The position numbers and the translations under genes are program-made. From Actinomycetota bacterium (lineage in GTDB: Bacteria > Actinomycetota > Actinomycetes > Actinomycetales > Microbacteriaceae), in NCBI GenBank assembly GCA_018268515.1, contig JAFDWK010000011.1, positions 1 to 41,859 on the forward strand: DNA of 41,859 bases. Direction: 5' to 3'. Positions 1 to 7,780 of this stretch are shown here, piece after piece. Numbering within the stretch: the first letter of the stretch is position 1; each line of letters opens with the position of its first letter. The notes under the pieces were generated by a model. That model saw only the letters and a program-made list of their open reading frames with translations, was not told the origin of the DNA and made no database searches.

Positions 1-348
1 GTGCTTCACGCCGTCGTCGCGCACTGCCGCGGCGAGCGCCGCGGCCTCGCCCGCCGTCGTCCACGGATCCGCGTGCACGCACACGAAACGTGGCTGGCAG
101 TCCACGCCGTGCCAGACCGAGAGGTACACAGGCACTCCCCCGGCCTGCTGCGCGATCCGCTCCCCCACCGCGATGCGCTCGGTGGTCGGCGGCCCGAGGA
201 TGAACACCGCATCCACATCGTGCACGTCGTACCGGTCTGACGGAGTCATGTAGACCGAGACGAACATCGCGACGTAGAGGGCGACCACGACACCGAGGAC
301 CCCGAGGATCCAGGCCCGTCGACGACGGGACGAGGAACGACGGGGCAT
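1..348 (-). CDS. YdcF/DUF218-like membrane protein, N-terminal part (runs off the window)
   Basis: An open frame of 116 codons runs from an ATG at 348 to the left edge without a stop, so only the N-terminus is present. The protein opens with a basic segment (MPRRSSSRRRRAW), then one membrane helix at about residues 14-33, and then an outward-facing domain beginning DVDAVFILGPPTTERI. That stretch resembles the first beta strand of the DUF218/YdcF/SanA family (DAIVVLGgg...R), whose members are envelope proteins of poorly known role. The gene is divergent from the capsule kinase at 491, with about 142 bases between the starts. Family assignment is tentative because the C-terminal half is missing. 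Confidence 0.6.
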   Translation of the reverse strand, partial: MPRRSSSRRRRAWILGVLGVVVALYVAMFVSVYMTPSDRYDVHDVDAVFILGPPTTERIAVGERIAQQAGGVPVYLSVWHGVDCQPRFVCVHADPWTTAGEAAALAAAVRDDGVKH

Positions 349-490
349 GGGAGGGATCGTAACGGATCCGCCCCTGACCCGACTGATCCCAAGACCGTGC
401 CGCGGTGCAGCGCGCATCGTCAGCCAGGACATGACTCGCGGCTTGTACAGTGATTCCGTTCAGGACCGGGTGAGGACAAGGGCTGGGGCC

Positions 491-1927
491 ATGGAACTAC
501 GTGACGTACTGCGCCTGCTGCGCGCGCACTGGATCGGGATCGTCGTGCTGGTGGCGCTGGGCACCGCCGGCGCCTTCGGATACGCGATGACGCGGCCCCG
601 CGTCTACACAGCGAGCGCGACTGGCTACGTGACGCTCCGCACGGCCAGGACCGATGTCGGCGCCGCCATGGACAACAGTCAGGCGGCGGAGCAGCAGATG
701 GCCTCGTTCGTCAACATCGGCACGTGGCACTCGGTGGCGGAGTACGCGATCGACACGCTCCACCTCGACACGACGCCGCAGGCCCTCGTCGGTCAGGTCA
801 CCGTCACCAACCCTCCCGGAACCGTCTTCCTCGCGGTCTCGGCCAATGCCGCCACGCCGACCGCCGCCCGCGACCTCGCCGAGACGTGGGTGCGCAGCAT
901 GCAGAAGCAGGCGGTCGCGCTGCAACCGGCCGACGGAAATGGTGCAGCCGCCGTCGTTCTCGTGCCCCGCGACGATGCCGCCTTGCCGAGCACGCCGTCG
1001 TCGCCGAACATCGTCAAGTACATCGAGATCGGCGCGGCGATCGGACTCGCGCTCGGATTGATCTACATGCTCATCCGGCACCTGCTCGACCGGCGCGTGC
1101 GCGACCCGAGGGAGATCGAGCGGCAGACCGGCGCGACGGTGGTCGGCTGGCTCCCCCTGCAGAAGGCCCTCGGGGAAGGGCGTCCGCTGTTCGGATCCGA
1201 TGAGTCGCTGAGCTCCCTCGGCTACCATCCGGCGGTCGAGGCGGTGCGCGAGCTGCGCACGAATCTGCAGTACATGAGCATCGACGACCCGCCCCGCGTG
1301 ATCGTGGTCACCAGCCCGCTGCCCGGCGACGGCAAGTCGGTGACGGCGGCGAACCTCGCACGGAGCCTCGCCGATGCCGGCCAGCACACCGTGCTGATCG
1401 ACGCGGATCTGCGCCGCCCGGTGATCGACACGGTGTTCTCGCTGTCGAACGCCGTCGGGCTCACCGATCTGCTGGCGGGCCGTGCCTCGCTCGCCGACGT
1501 GGCGCACGTGATCGACTCCTCGAAGAACCTTGTGGTGCTGACGGCCGGGCGCATTCCGCCCAACCCGGGTGAGGTGCTGGGATCCAACCGCATGCGCGAG
1601 CTTCTGAAGGATCTGAGTGCGGAAGCGACGGTGATCATCGATTCCCCGCCCACGATCCCTGTCTCCGACGCGGCCGTGCTGTCGGCATCCGCCGATGGCG
1701 TGCTGACGGTGGTGTCGGCCGGACGCACCACCTACGACCTGCTGCTGCGCTCCCTGACGAACATCGAACGGGCCGGCGGCCGCTCGCTCGGCGTGGTGCT
1801 CAACAAGGTGCCCCGTCGCGGCACCAGCGTGCGCAACTACGGGTATTACGGATACCAGTACGGCCGGGCGTACGCGCCGCACGAGCCGACACCGACGCTT
1901 CCCGGCGAGAGCACGCTCACACACTGA
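491..1927 (+). CDS. Wzc/CpsD-type polysaccharide chain-length regulator and tyrosine autokinase (copy 1)
   Basis: 478-residue protein combining a Wzz-like membrane domain with a cytoplasmic BY-kinase domain. It is expected to control polymer length and export of a surface polysaccharide. Two membrane helices lie at about 15-33 and 178-197, flanking an external domain. The kinase has Walker A (PLPGDGKS, 276-283), Walker A' (VLIDADLRRP, 301-310) and Walker B (VIIDSPP, 381-387). A tyrosine-rich tail (NYGYYGYQYGRAY, 449-461) is the usual autophosphorylation cluster. I chose the ATG at 491 because MELRDVLRLLRAHWIG matches the start of the paralogue at 41648; longer frames upstream add no recognisable sequence. 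It is closest to the copy at 40164-41648, which lies inverted at the other end of the window. Confidence 0.92.
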   Translation: MELRDVLRLLRAHWIGIVVLVALGTAGAFGYAMTRPRVYTASATGYVTLRTARTDVGAAMDNSQAAEQQMASFVNIGTWHSVAEYAIDTLHLDTTPQALVGQVTVTNPPGTVFLAVSANAATPTAARDLAETWVRSMQKQAVALQPADGNGAAAVVLVPRDDAALPSTPSSPNIVKYIEIGAAIGLALGLIYMLIRHLLDRRVRDPREIERQTGATVVGWLPLQKALGEGRPLFGSDESLSSLGYHPAVEAVRELRTNLQYMSIDDPPRVIVVTSPLPGDGKSVTAANLARSLADAGQHTVLIDADLRRPVIDTVFSLSNAVGLTDLLAGRASLADVAHVIDSSKNLVVLTAGRIPPNPGEVLGSNRMRELLKDLSAEATVIIDSPPTIPVSDAAVLSASADGVLTVVSAGRTTYDLLLRSLTNIERAGGRSLGVVLNKVPRRGTSVRNYGYYGYQYGRAYAPHEPTPTLPGESTLTH

Positions 1928-2230
1928 GATCGGATCCCGTCGCGACCGCGGGCCCGCGGCCGTGAGCGTCGCGCGCCTGTCGGCTTCACGCACCCCTGTG
2001 GCAGCGCCGACGCGGCGCGGATGCGGCCCCGCCCGGAGCGGCGCCGCATCCACGTCTCGTCGGTGCCGTCCGCCGCGGCCCCAGCAACCCGGCCCCAGCC
2101 ACGGTTTGCGCGCCACGGACTGCACCAGCAAGCGCACCGCTCCGGGGGAGGGAGCTCGGTACCCCTGCACACGTTAAGGAGTCGGATCCGCGCAGAAGTG
2201 ACGCGAACGCGACGAAGATCCCGTCACGAG
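1928..2230. other. Intergenic region between convergent genes
   Basis: About 300 bases between the ends of the kinase gene (+) and the sigma factor gene (-). It contains a perfect 14-base palindrome CCGCGGGCCCGCGG at 1946-1959 and a two-tier hairpin at 2019-2051. I see no credible coding region: the reading frames here are unremarkable extensions of high-GC sequence. Confidence 0.6.
2019..2051. terminator. Hairpin between convergent genes, possible bidirectional terminator
   Basis: Arms GGATGCGGC (2019-2027) and GCCGCATCC (2043-2051) are perfectly complementary, and an inner CCGC/GCGG stem (2029-2032 with 2038-2041) closes a five-base loop. There is no T-run, which is common for high-GC actinobacterial terminators. 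Position between two convergent gene ends supports the call; the evidence is structural only. Confidence 0.4.
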
Positions 2231-4102
2231 CTACGGCGCGACGAGCTCGAAGGTCATCTCGTCGGGGTTCGGCCCCCACGGATCGAACACCACAGCGGGG
2301 TCGTAGACGTCGAGCGCGTGCTCCCACCCGGGGCCCCAGAACCCGTCGCCGTCGAGGTAGCGCATCGTGAAGTAGTACCACCCGCGCGAGTTCATCAGCA
2401 GGCGTCGGCGCGCGGTGCCGTCCGCGCCGAGGGTGATCCGTGCCGTGTGGCCTTCGATCGACTGCACGAACACGGTGCCGTTCGGCGGGCCCTGGAACGA
2501 CACCACCAGGCCTGTGGTCTGCGCCTCGGGCACGAGCATGTCTTCGGTGCCGGTGATGTTCTCGAAGCCGTGCACCACGAGGGGCAGCACGGTGAAGGAT
2601 CCGGTCACCGCCGGCGACGACGTCGCCGGCGAGGGTGATGTCGATGGCGTCACCGTCGGTGAGGGCGTCGCCGGCTGCGTTGCCACAGGTGGCGTCGCCG
2701 AAGTGAACGCCCAGATCTGATAGCTGTAAGTGCCGTCGCCGAGTTGAAGGCCGCGGGTGTCGAAGCTCCAGGTGCCGTCCGCGGCGACGACGGGTGCATA
2801 CCGTGCATCGCCGAGCTGGATCGCCACGGCGGCACCCGGTGTCGCGGTTCCTGTGAGCACGGGCGAGATGTACCCCGTCGTGTGGGCCGGGCTGGTCATC
2901 CCCGGGGTCGGCGCGGTCGACGATCCGGTGTCGGTCGACGGTGCAGGATCCGGGCGGGCGGCCGGACCGGGCACATCAGGGCGGGCCGCCACCGGCCGGG
3001 TCGGAGCGAGCGGGAGATCAGATGCGGAGTCGATGCTCAGGCCGGCGTCGGGGATCGTGGGATCGGTGATCAACCGGCCGGTCGGTGGTGCACCCGGGTC
3101 GGTGGGCTGCGCACTGTGGCCCGTGCCAGTTGGCGCAGGCGACGGCGCCGACACAAGCGGCGACGGCGTCGAGGCCGACGCAGGAGCCGCGGTCTCCGCC
3201 ACGGCGATGGTCGACGGCGCGGCGAGCAGCGGGGTGGTGAGCACGAGACTGCCGACGGTGACCGCGGCGCCGCCGACGAGCAACCAGGTAAGCGCGCCCG
3301 CGCCCGCGGCGACGACGGCAGCGGCGGTCGTCGCCGACGAGAGGGTGGCAGAGGCGGCGCCGATGCCCGCCGATCCCAGCAGCACGGCGAGGGTCGTCCG
3401 TTGGATGCGCCCGGCTGCGCCGCGCAGGCTGTGCAGCAGGATCGCACATTCACTGCAGGTCGCGATGTGCAGGGTCACCGACGCCGCGACGTCCGCGTCC
3501 CGCGGTTCGGTGAGGTACCGCGGGAAGAGCCGTGCCGCGTGCTGCGCGTCGTCACGCAGAGAGATCGGAATCTGTCGGGTCAGCCACTCGAGCTTCAGCC
3601 CGAGCCGCGCGCGCCGCTGCAGGGCCGATACCGCGTTCGGCTTGATCCCCAGCTCGCGCGCGATGGCGGGCCGAGGAACCTCGACGACTTCCGCCAGCCA
3701 CAGCACCCGCTGCCAGCGCTCCGGAAGCTCCTGCAACGCGGCCAGCACCTCGGCCGCATCGCCGTCGGCCTCGGCGATGCTCAGCGCATCACGGTGGTCG
3801 ATCTGTTCGGCGTCGGGGGCGTCGATGGTGTTCTCGTCATCCTTGCTCCACCGCATCGCGGTATTGCGCATCACGGCCTTCAGGTACGGTCGGAACGCGA
3901 ACGTGGGTCCGGCATCCGTGGTGGTCACCTGCGTGTAGATGGCGAGGAACGACTCCGACACCAGATCCTCGGCGCGAGAGGGGTGGATCCGCTTCGCGAG
4001 ACGCCGTGCCGCACCGGAGTGCCGGGTCCACAGGGCTGCGAAGGCGGAGGTATCGCCGCCGCGGAGCGCGGTCAGCAGTTCCCCATCAGAACGCTCATCC
4101 AT
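2231..4102 (-). CDS. ECF sigma factor with fused zinc-finger, membrane and extracytoplasmic domains
   Basis: About 623 residues, far longer than a normal ECF sigma factor (about 180-200). Region sigma-2 is at about 7-87 (DTSAFAALWTRH, RAEDLVSESFLAIY) and sigma-4 at about 120-172 (LQELPERWQRVLWL, IARELGIKPNAVSALQRRAR). Then comes an HxxxCxxC zinc motif (HIATCSEC, near 212-219) as in anti-sigma factors, one or two membrane helices at about 234-288, a Pro/Thr/Ser-rich stalk at about 295-410, an Ig-like segment (TGTATPGAAVAI, near 418-470) and a C-terminal beta-rich domain. The layout suggests a sigma factor tethered by its own anti-sigma-like module and released in response to an envelope signal. 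ATG at 4102 is preferred over GTG at 4108 because GGGGAGAGG lies at proper distance from it. Confidence 0.88.
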   Translation of the reverse strand: MDERSDGELLTALRGGDTSAFAALWTRHSGAARRLAKRIHPSRAEDLVSESFLAIYTQVTTTDAGPTFAFRPYLKAVMRNTAMRWSKDDENTIDAPDAEQIDHRDALSIAEADGDAAEVLAALQELPERWQRVLWLAEVVEVPRPAIARELGIKPNAVSALQRRARLGLKLEWLTRQIPISLRDDAQHAARLFPRYLTEPRDADVAASVTLHIATCSECAILLHSLRGAAGRIQRTTLAVLLGSAGIGAASATLSSATTAAAVVAAGAGALTWLLVGGAAVTVGSLVLTTPLLAAPSTIAVAETAAPASASTPSPLVSAPSPAPTGTGHSAQPTDPGAPPTGRLITDPTIPDAGLSIDSASDLPLAPTRPVAARPDVPGPAARPDPAPSTDTGSSTAPTPGMTSPAHTTGYISPVLTGTATPGAAVAIQLGDARYAPVVAADGTWSFDTRGLQLGDGTYSYQIWAFTSATPPVATQPATPSPTVTPSTSPSPATSSPAVTGSFTVLPLVVHGFENITGTEDMLVPEAQTTGLVVSFQGPPNGTVFVQSIEGHTARITLGADGTARRRLLMNSRGWYYFTMRYLDGDGFWGPGWEHALDVYDPAVVFDPWGPNPDEMTFELVAP

Positions 4103-4158
4103 TGGCACCCTCTCCCCGGGAACGATGTTCGAAGGAGCCTACCCGGTCGCACGACGAA

Positions 4159-4194
4159 GTCCGGCCCTGCCGCATGACTGCGGCAGGGCCGGAC
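4159..4194 (-). terminator. Strong intrinsic-type hairpin after the Tat-exported protein gene
   Basis: Perfect 16-base-pair stem: GTCCGGCCCTGCCGCA (4159-4174) and TGCGGCAGGGCCGGAC (4179-4194) around a TGAC loop. It begins 21 bases past the stop codon of the gene ending at 4215 and precedes the sigma factor gene on the same strand, so it should separate the two transcripts. Confidence 0.85.
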
Positions 4195-4214
4195 GACCGA
4201 CGAATCGCGGTCCC

Positions 4215-5663
4215 TTACGGTGCAGTCGTCGTGTTCGACCCCACGCCGCCCGCGGCGAGGTAGAGGTCCAGCACGTTCAGTGCACCGATCGCCTGGATGT
4301 ACAGCGCCGCCACCGAGAACTTCGTGTGGGTCGGCGCCGACGACGGGTTGAGGATACCGTTCCAGTATCGATAGGTCGGGTTCTGCGCGTTGATCGTGAT
4401 GCGGAGCACGTTCTGCAGCACGTTGAAAAGGTTGTTGAGCGCCGTCTGGAGCGCCGAGAACACGGGCTGCAGCGCGACACCGGTGAGCACCGCCTTGATG
4501 ATGTCCCATGCCGCTTGCAAGGCCGGAATCGTGCTGAGCAGCGTCCCGAGAGAACCGATCGTGACCCAGGTGCCACCGATGACGGGGCCCTGATACTGCT
4601 GCACCTGCAGGCCGTTGAGGAGCAGTGCCTCGAGGCTGTTGGTGAGTCCGGTCATGAAGTTCGTGACCGTGTTGGCAGGCAGCTGCGTGGTCGCATCTGC
4701 GAACAGGATCGTGTTCGGGGCGAGTCCGTTCAGGAACGTGGAGTAGCTCGCGTTGAACGGATCGGCGCCGCCGCCCAGCAGAGTGCCCACGTCGATGGTG
4801 AGCTTCCCGTCACCGAGGTTGACCTGAATCGGCTGGTCGTTCCCGGCAGGGATCGAACCGGTGATCAACGACGTGTCGAGGAAGAGGCGGTATCCCGCCA
4901 GCGCGATCGCAGCGTTGGCGACCCCCAAAACGGCATTCACGGCACCGACAAGCGTGTTGACCAGACCAGAGAGAGCTGTCGACTGCAGGATGATCCGCAG
5001 GTAGCCCAGCAGGTAGTCCCGGTTGACCGCACCAGCAACGTCCTTGCACGGGTTGTACCAGGCGCGGCCGGCCACTGCACCGATCTCGAGCGACAGGTTC
5101 GCCACGTAGGAGACGAGGTCGGCGACGCCCGAGCCCGTGAGGTTCGCAAGGATCGTCTTGAGATCGAGCGTGCCCAGCTGCGGCATCGACTCGCCCTTGT
5201 TCAGCGCGAGTGCACCGGTGTTGGTGACGAGACCCGAGGCGCCGCGGGAGTCCCCATCGGACTCGGCGTAGCCGTACTGGTTCAACGTGCCCGTGCCCGC
5301 AGGCACCAGGAGCGAGAGCACGTTCGACAGCAGAACGCCGACCGGCGCGGTCGGAAGCTGAACATTCAGCGCACTGAGGTTCAACGCACCGAACTGGTTG
5401 TCGGGGTCGGCCGGGGTGGGCGCAGTTGCATGGGCACCGGCGAGAGCCACGATGGTGTCGAGATTCAGGCCCAGGATCGAGCCGCCGAGCAGTTTGCCGT
5501 GACCCTGGGTGGTGTACTGCCCCTTCATGCAACTCGCCGCGTACGCCGGAGCAGCCGTGGCCACCATCAGCGCGGGCACGGTCCATGCCGCGCCCTTCAT
5601 GATCGTGCGTCGCGAAACCCCCCGCGACGCACCAGCTTCCTGCGCACCCTCTACGTCGACCAT
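4215..5663 (-). CDS. Tat-exported surface protein, choice-of-anchor G-like
   Basis: 482 residues from an ATG at 5663 that follows AGGGG by six bases; frames starting upstream add an AT-rich leader without coding character. The N-terminus carries a twin-arginine-type signal (SRRTIMKGAAW, then a hydrophobic run ending APAYAAS), predicting export by Tat and cleavage after AYA. The mature part is rich in L, N, A, V and G and contains phrases such as GASGLVTNTGALAL and LTGSGVADLVSYVANL. These resemble the actinobacterial 'choice-of-anchor G' surface proteins, although no C-terminal anchor (LPXTG or PEP-type) is visible. The family call is from memory and moderate; secretion is well supported. An operator-like palindrome lies upstream and a strong hairpin terminator downstream, so the gene is probably monocistronic. 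Confidence 0.75.
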   Translation of the reverse strand: MVDVEGAQEAGASRGVSRRTIMKGAAWTVPALMVATAAPAYAASCMKGQYTTQGHGKLLGGSILGLNLDTIVALAGAHATAPTPADPDNQFGALNLSALNVQLPTAPVGVLLSNVLSLLVPAGTGTLNQYGYAESDGDSRGASGLVTNTGALALNKGESMPQLGTLDLKTILANLTGSGVADLVSYVANLSLEIGAVAGRAWYNPCKDVAGAVNRDYLLGYLRIILQSTALSGLVNTLVGAVNAVLGVANAAIALAGYRLFLDTSLITGSIPAGNDQPIQVNLGDGKLTIDVGTLLGGGADPFNASYSTFLNGLAPNTILFADATTQLPANTVTNFMTGLTNSLEALLLNGLQVQQYQGPVIGGTWVTIGSLGTLLSTIPALQAAWDIIKAVLTGVALQPVFSALQTALNNLFNVLQNVLRITINAQNPTYRYWNGILNPSSAPTHTKFSVAALYIQAIGALNVLDLYLAAGGVGSNTTTAP

Positions 5664-5723
5664 GACCATCCCCTCAGGTTTGTCTGCGCCTGAGCGATGC
5701 CCGGCGGACCGATCCACAGACCA

Positions 5724-5766
5724 GTTAACAAGCGAGTATACATACTCGGTTAACACACAAGTTAAC
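5724..5766. promoter_or_regulatory. Palindromic operator-like site with three GTTAAC repeats
   Basis: An AT-rich island in GC-rich DNA, 61-103 bases before the Tat-protein start. It contains a perfect 16-base inverted repeat CGAGTATACATACTCG (5733-5748, seven-base arms around AC) and GTTAAC at 5724-5729, 5749-5754 and 5761-5766. Read on the minus strand it includes TATACT, a good -10 hexamer, so a regulator bound here would cover the promoter. The arrangement is typical of TetR- or MarR-type operators; the adjacent AraC-like protein is another candidate binder. Confidence 0.6.
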
Positions 5767-5826
5767 GTAGCGAGACGATCGGACTCACCTGCGGACCTGG
5801 CCCCGCGTCACAGCGACGCCAGTTGG

Positions 5827-6612
5827 CTACCGGGTGCGTGCCTGCCGCAGGAACGCCGACGGAGTCGTCCCGACCTTCGCGAACACCCGATGCAGGTAGA
5901 CGCGCGAGACCCCCAGCTCCGCCGCAAGATCGTTGACGGTGAAGGAGCGATCGGCGCGGTGCACCGCGACCGCCTCCCCCGCGGCATCGATCAGCTCCGC
6001 CTCGCGCGCGGTGAGCTCCTGATCGGTCGGGCCGAGCACCTTCTCCAGCAGCGTCACCGATGCGCTGTCGAGCATCTGCTGAAGCTCCTCGGCGCCGTCG
6101 GGAGATACCTCCTGACCCTGATCGAGATGGCCCTCAACCCGCGTCGCAAACTCGGCCACCGCGGGCGGATCCGAGATGTGCACATGCCCGAGCCGCAGCT
6201 CGGGGCGGCGGCGGTCATCGAGCCGGTCCAGCGGTACGGCGTACTCGAGCAGAGCGACCTGTTCGGTGACGCCGAGGGTGAGGTCGGCGTCCGCGGCGAC
6301 GATGACGAGCTCCCCCGCCGACAACAGCATCGGTGCACCACCGGCGAGGCGCAACGTGGCGTACCCGTGCGCGACGACCAGCAGCCGGGCTCTCACATCG
6401 CGTCCCGCAACAGGCTCATGCCTCGACTTGAGCACGGCCGTTGCACACCTGATCCCGACCAGGGACCCCTGCGGCAGGCTCAGCGCGCGTCCGGCCACCG
6501 TCAGCCCATCGGTGATGAAAACACTCCACCCCAAAGACCGGATGAGCTGCCGGGCGTCTTCACCGGTCAGCTCGGGCCAGTCGCGGCCGCGGGTCGCGTT
6601 GTCTTCAGTCAC
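5827..6612 (-). CDS. AraC-type regulator with only one helix-turn-helix
   Basis: 261 residues. The N-terminal part (about 1-140) resembles a cupin-like AraC sensor domain (LSAGELVIVAADADLTLG). The C-terminus has a clear first AraC helix-turn-helix (FTVNDLAAELGVSRVYLHRVFAKVGTTPSAFLRQAR), but translation stops immediately after it. The usual second helix-turn-helix of about 45-50 residues is absent, and the DNA beyond the stop does not obviously encode it. The GTG start at 6612 lacks a ribosome site but lies nine bases after TAGTCT, so a leaderless or near-leaderless transcript is possible. It sits upstream of, and in line with, the Tat-protein gene and its operator-like site, making that gene a plausible target. 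Confidence 0.8.
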   Translation of the reverse strand: MTEDNATRGRDWPELTGEDARQLIRSLGWSVFITDGLTVAGRALSLPQGSLVGIRCATAVLKSRHEPVAGRDVRARLLVVAHGYATLRLAGGAPMLLSAGELVIVAADADLTLGVTEQVALLEYAVPLDRLDDRRRPELRLGHVHISDPPAVAEFATRVEGHLDQGQEVSPDGAEELQQMLDSASVTLLEKVLGPTDQELTAREAELIDAAGEAVAVHRADRSFTVNDLAAELGVSRVYLHRVFAKVGTTPSAFLRQARTR

Positions 6613-6704
6613 ATCTCGTTAAGACTACGCGGTGGCTCCTTCGTGACGCGAGTCGGTGGATTCCCAGCGATTTCGGATCTCGACCAGGCCAAGAGTTTCG
6701 GCGT

Positions 6705-7568
6705 TCATCTGCGTCGTCGAGTGAAGGCTCCCGCGATCACGGCGATTCCCGAAGCGAACGCGTTGCGGACTCTGTCCCGCTGTTCGGCTGCAATCTCTCG
6801 CCGACTGGGTTCATGGCCCAGATCCATGCGCAACCGTGCCCGGTTGACTCGCATGGCCCGCACGATGATCTGGGATCTCGCACGCAGAGTCGGTGCGCTT
6901 CGCAGCCGTGCCACCCATTCGACGAGCCTGTTGTCCTCAGACGCTGACCAGTGCCTCCACAGCGCATAGTCACGCGCGTTCTTGAACGCACCCAGCTCCC
7001 CGAGACCGGCCGCGAAGGCCACCTCGGCACCGAGGTCGAGAGCCAGTGCTCGAGTCGCGTCGCGGAGCTGCTGATCGGCATGGATCCATGTCTCCGGCTG
7101 GGCAGTTCCGTGGGAACGCGCCACATGCGTCACCTCGATGAGCACCTGCGCGGTCGACGCAGGGACCGAACACCATCTGTGGGCAATCTCAGCCGTTTGC
7201 CTCGCCTCCCATAGACGATCAAAGACTTCGGCAGGATCGAGAGATAGCCCCGGGATCGAAAGATGCACGTCCGCCGCAGCCCAGGCGGGGTGTTCGTAGT
7301 TCGAGGCGTGACCGAACGGCGATCCGTTGTGGAACTCCGTCAGCCGCGACCAGCCGTCCGTTTCCATCGCGCCGAGAAACTTCTGCATGTGCGCGGGACG
7401 GACGAGAACGTCCGTGTCAGTCGAGTAATGCGGGCTCGCTCGTAGCGGCGCGTCGGTCGGTCCCTTGATATGGAGCACATCCGCGCCGACTCGATCCGCG
7501 ATCGCCTGGATCGCCGCATGCGTGAGATGCACCATCGCCCACGTCGGTGTTTCGCGCGCAGCAACCAT
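6705..7568 (-). CDS. Nucleotidyltransferase-like protein, PF14907 type (copy 1)
   Basis: 287 residues from the ATG at 7568. This start aligns with that of the paralogue at 31375 (ETPTWAMVHLTHA versus EVPIWALTHLTHA); an ATG/GTG at 7595 would add nine residues. Key motifs are LHIKGP and, about 16 residues later, TDTDVLVRP, matching the LKG...R..DiDlLV signature of uncharacterised nucleotidyltransferases (NTP_transf_5). Other shared phrases are GSPFGHASN, EHP, HVARSHGT and LGHEPSRRE. Substrate unknown. Members of this family occur beside HPr-kinase-like and PqqD-like genes in exopolysaccharide and some lasso-peptide loci, and such genes lie 24 kb away here. There is no ribosome site; CATACT lies six bases before the ATG, suggesting leaderless transcription. 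Confidence 0.8.
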   Translation of the reverse strand: MVAARETPTWAMVHLTHAAIQAIADRVGADVLHIKGPTDAPLRASPHYSTDTDVLVRPAHMQKFLGAMETDGWSRLTEFHNGSPFGHASNYEHPAWAAADVHLSIPGLSLDPAEVFDRLWEARQTAEIAHRWCSVPASTAQVLIEVTHVARSHGTAQPETWIHADQQLRDATRALALDLGAEVAFAAGLGELGAFKNARDYALWRHWSASEDNRLVEWVARLRSAPTLRARSQIIVRAMRVNRARLRMDLGHEPSRREIAAEQRDRVRNAFASGIAVIAGAFTRRRR

Positions 7569-7702
7569 GATTCGAGTATGACCGACGCTCAGCACCCGGC
7601 GGGAGTGACGTCGCCCCGTGTGGTAGAAATGAGACAGGATCTTGCCGAGTGCTGGTGTATGCGTCGTGCCATGATCCGCGCATTCGGTGGTGGGGAATCA
7701 AC

Positions 7703-7780
7703 ATGGGGCGGACGCGGACAGTATCGTCGTTGCGTGCAACTCTCGATCGAGTCGAGACGCTCTGGGACGGTGTTGAATGA
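7703..7780 (+). CDS. Possible 25-residue leader ORF overlapping the polymerase start
   Basis: An ATG at 7703 opens a 25-codon frame (MGRTRTVSSLRATLDRVETL, then WDGVE) whose TGA overlaps the ATG of the next gene as ATGA. The frame has no strong ribosome site (GGGG seven bases upstream), and the peptide is not recognisable. It may couple translation of the polymerase or be chance. Confidence 0.25.
   Translation: MGRTRTVSSLRATLDRVETLWDGVE

Noticed and set aside
347-490. Extension of the first kinase to a start at 347
   Set aside because: The added 48 residues have no membrane-protein character, and the paralogue begins at the equivalent of the ATG at 491.
1946-1959. CCGCGGGCCCGCGG palindrome as terminator
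   Set aside because: It has no loop and no tail; the two-tier hairpin at 2019-2051 is the better candidate.
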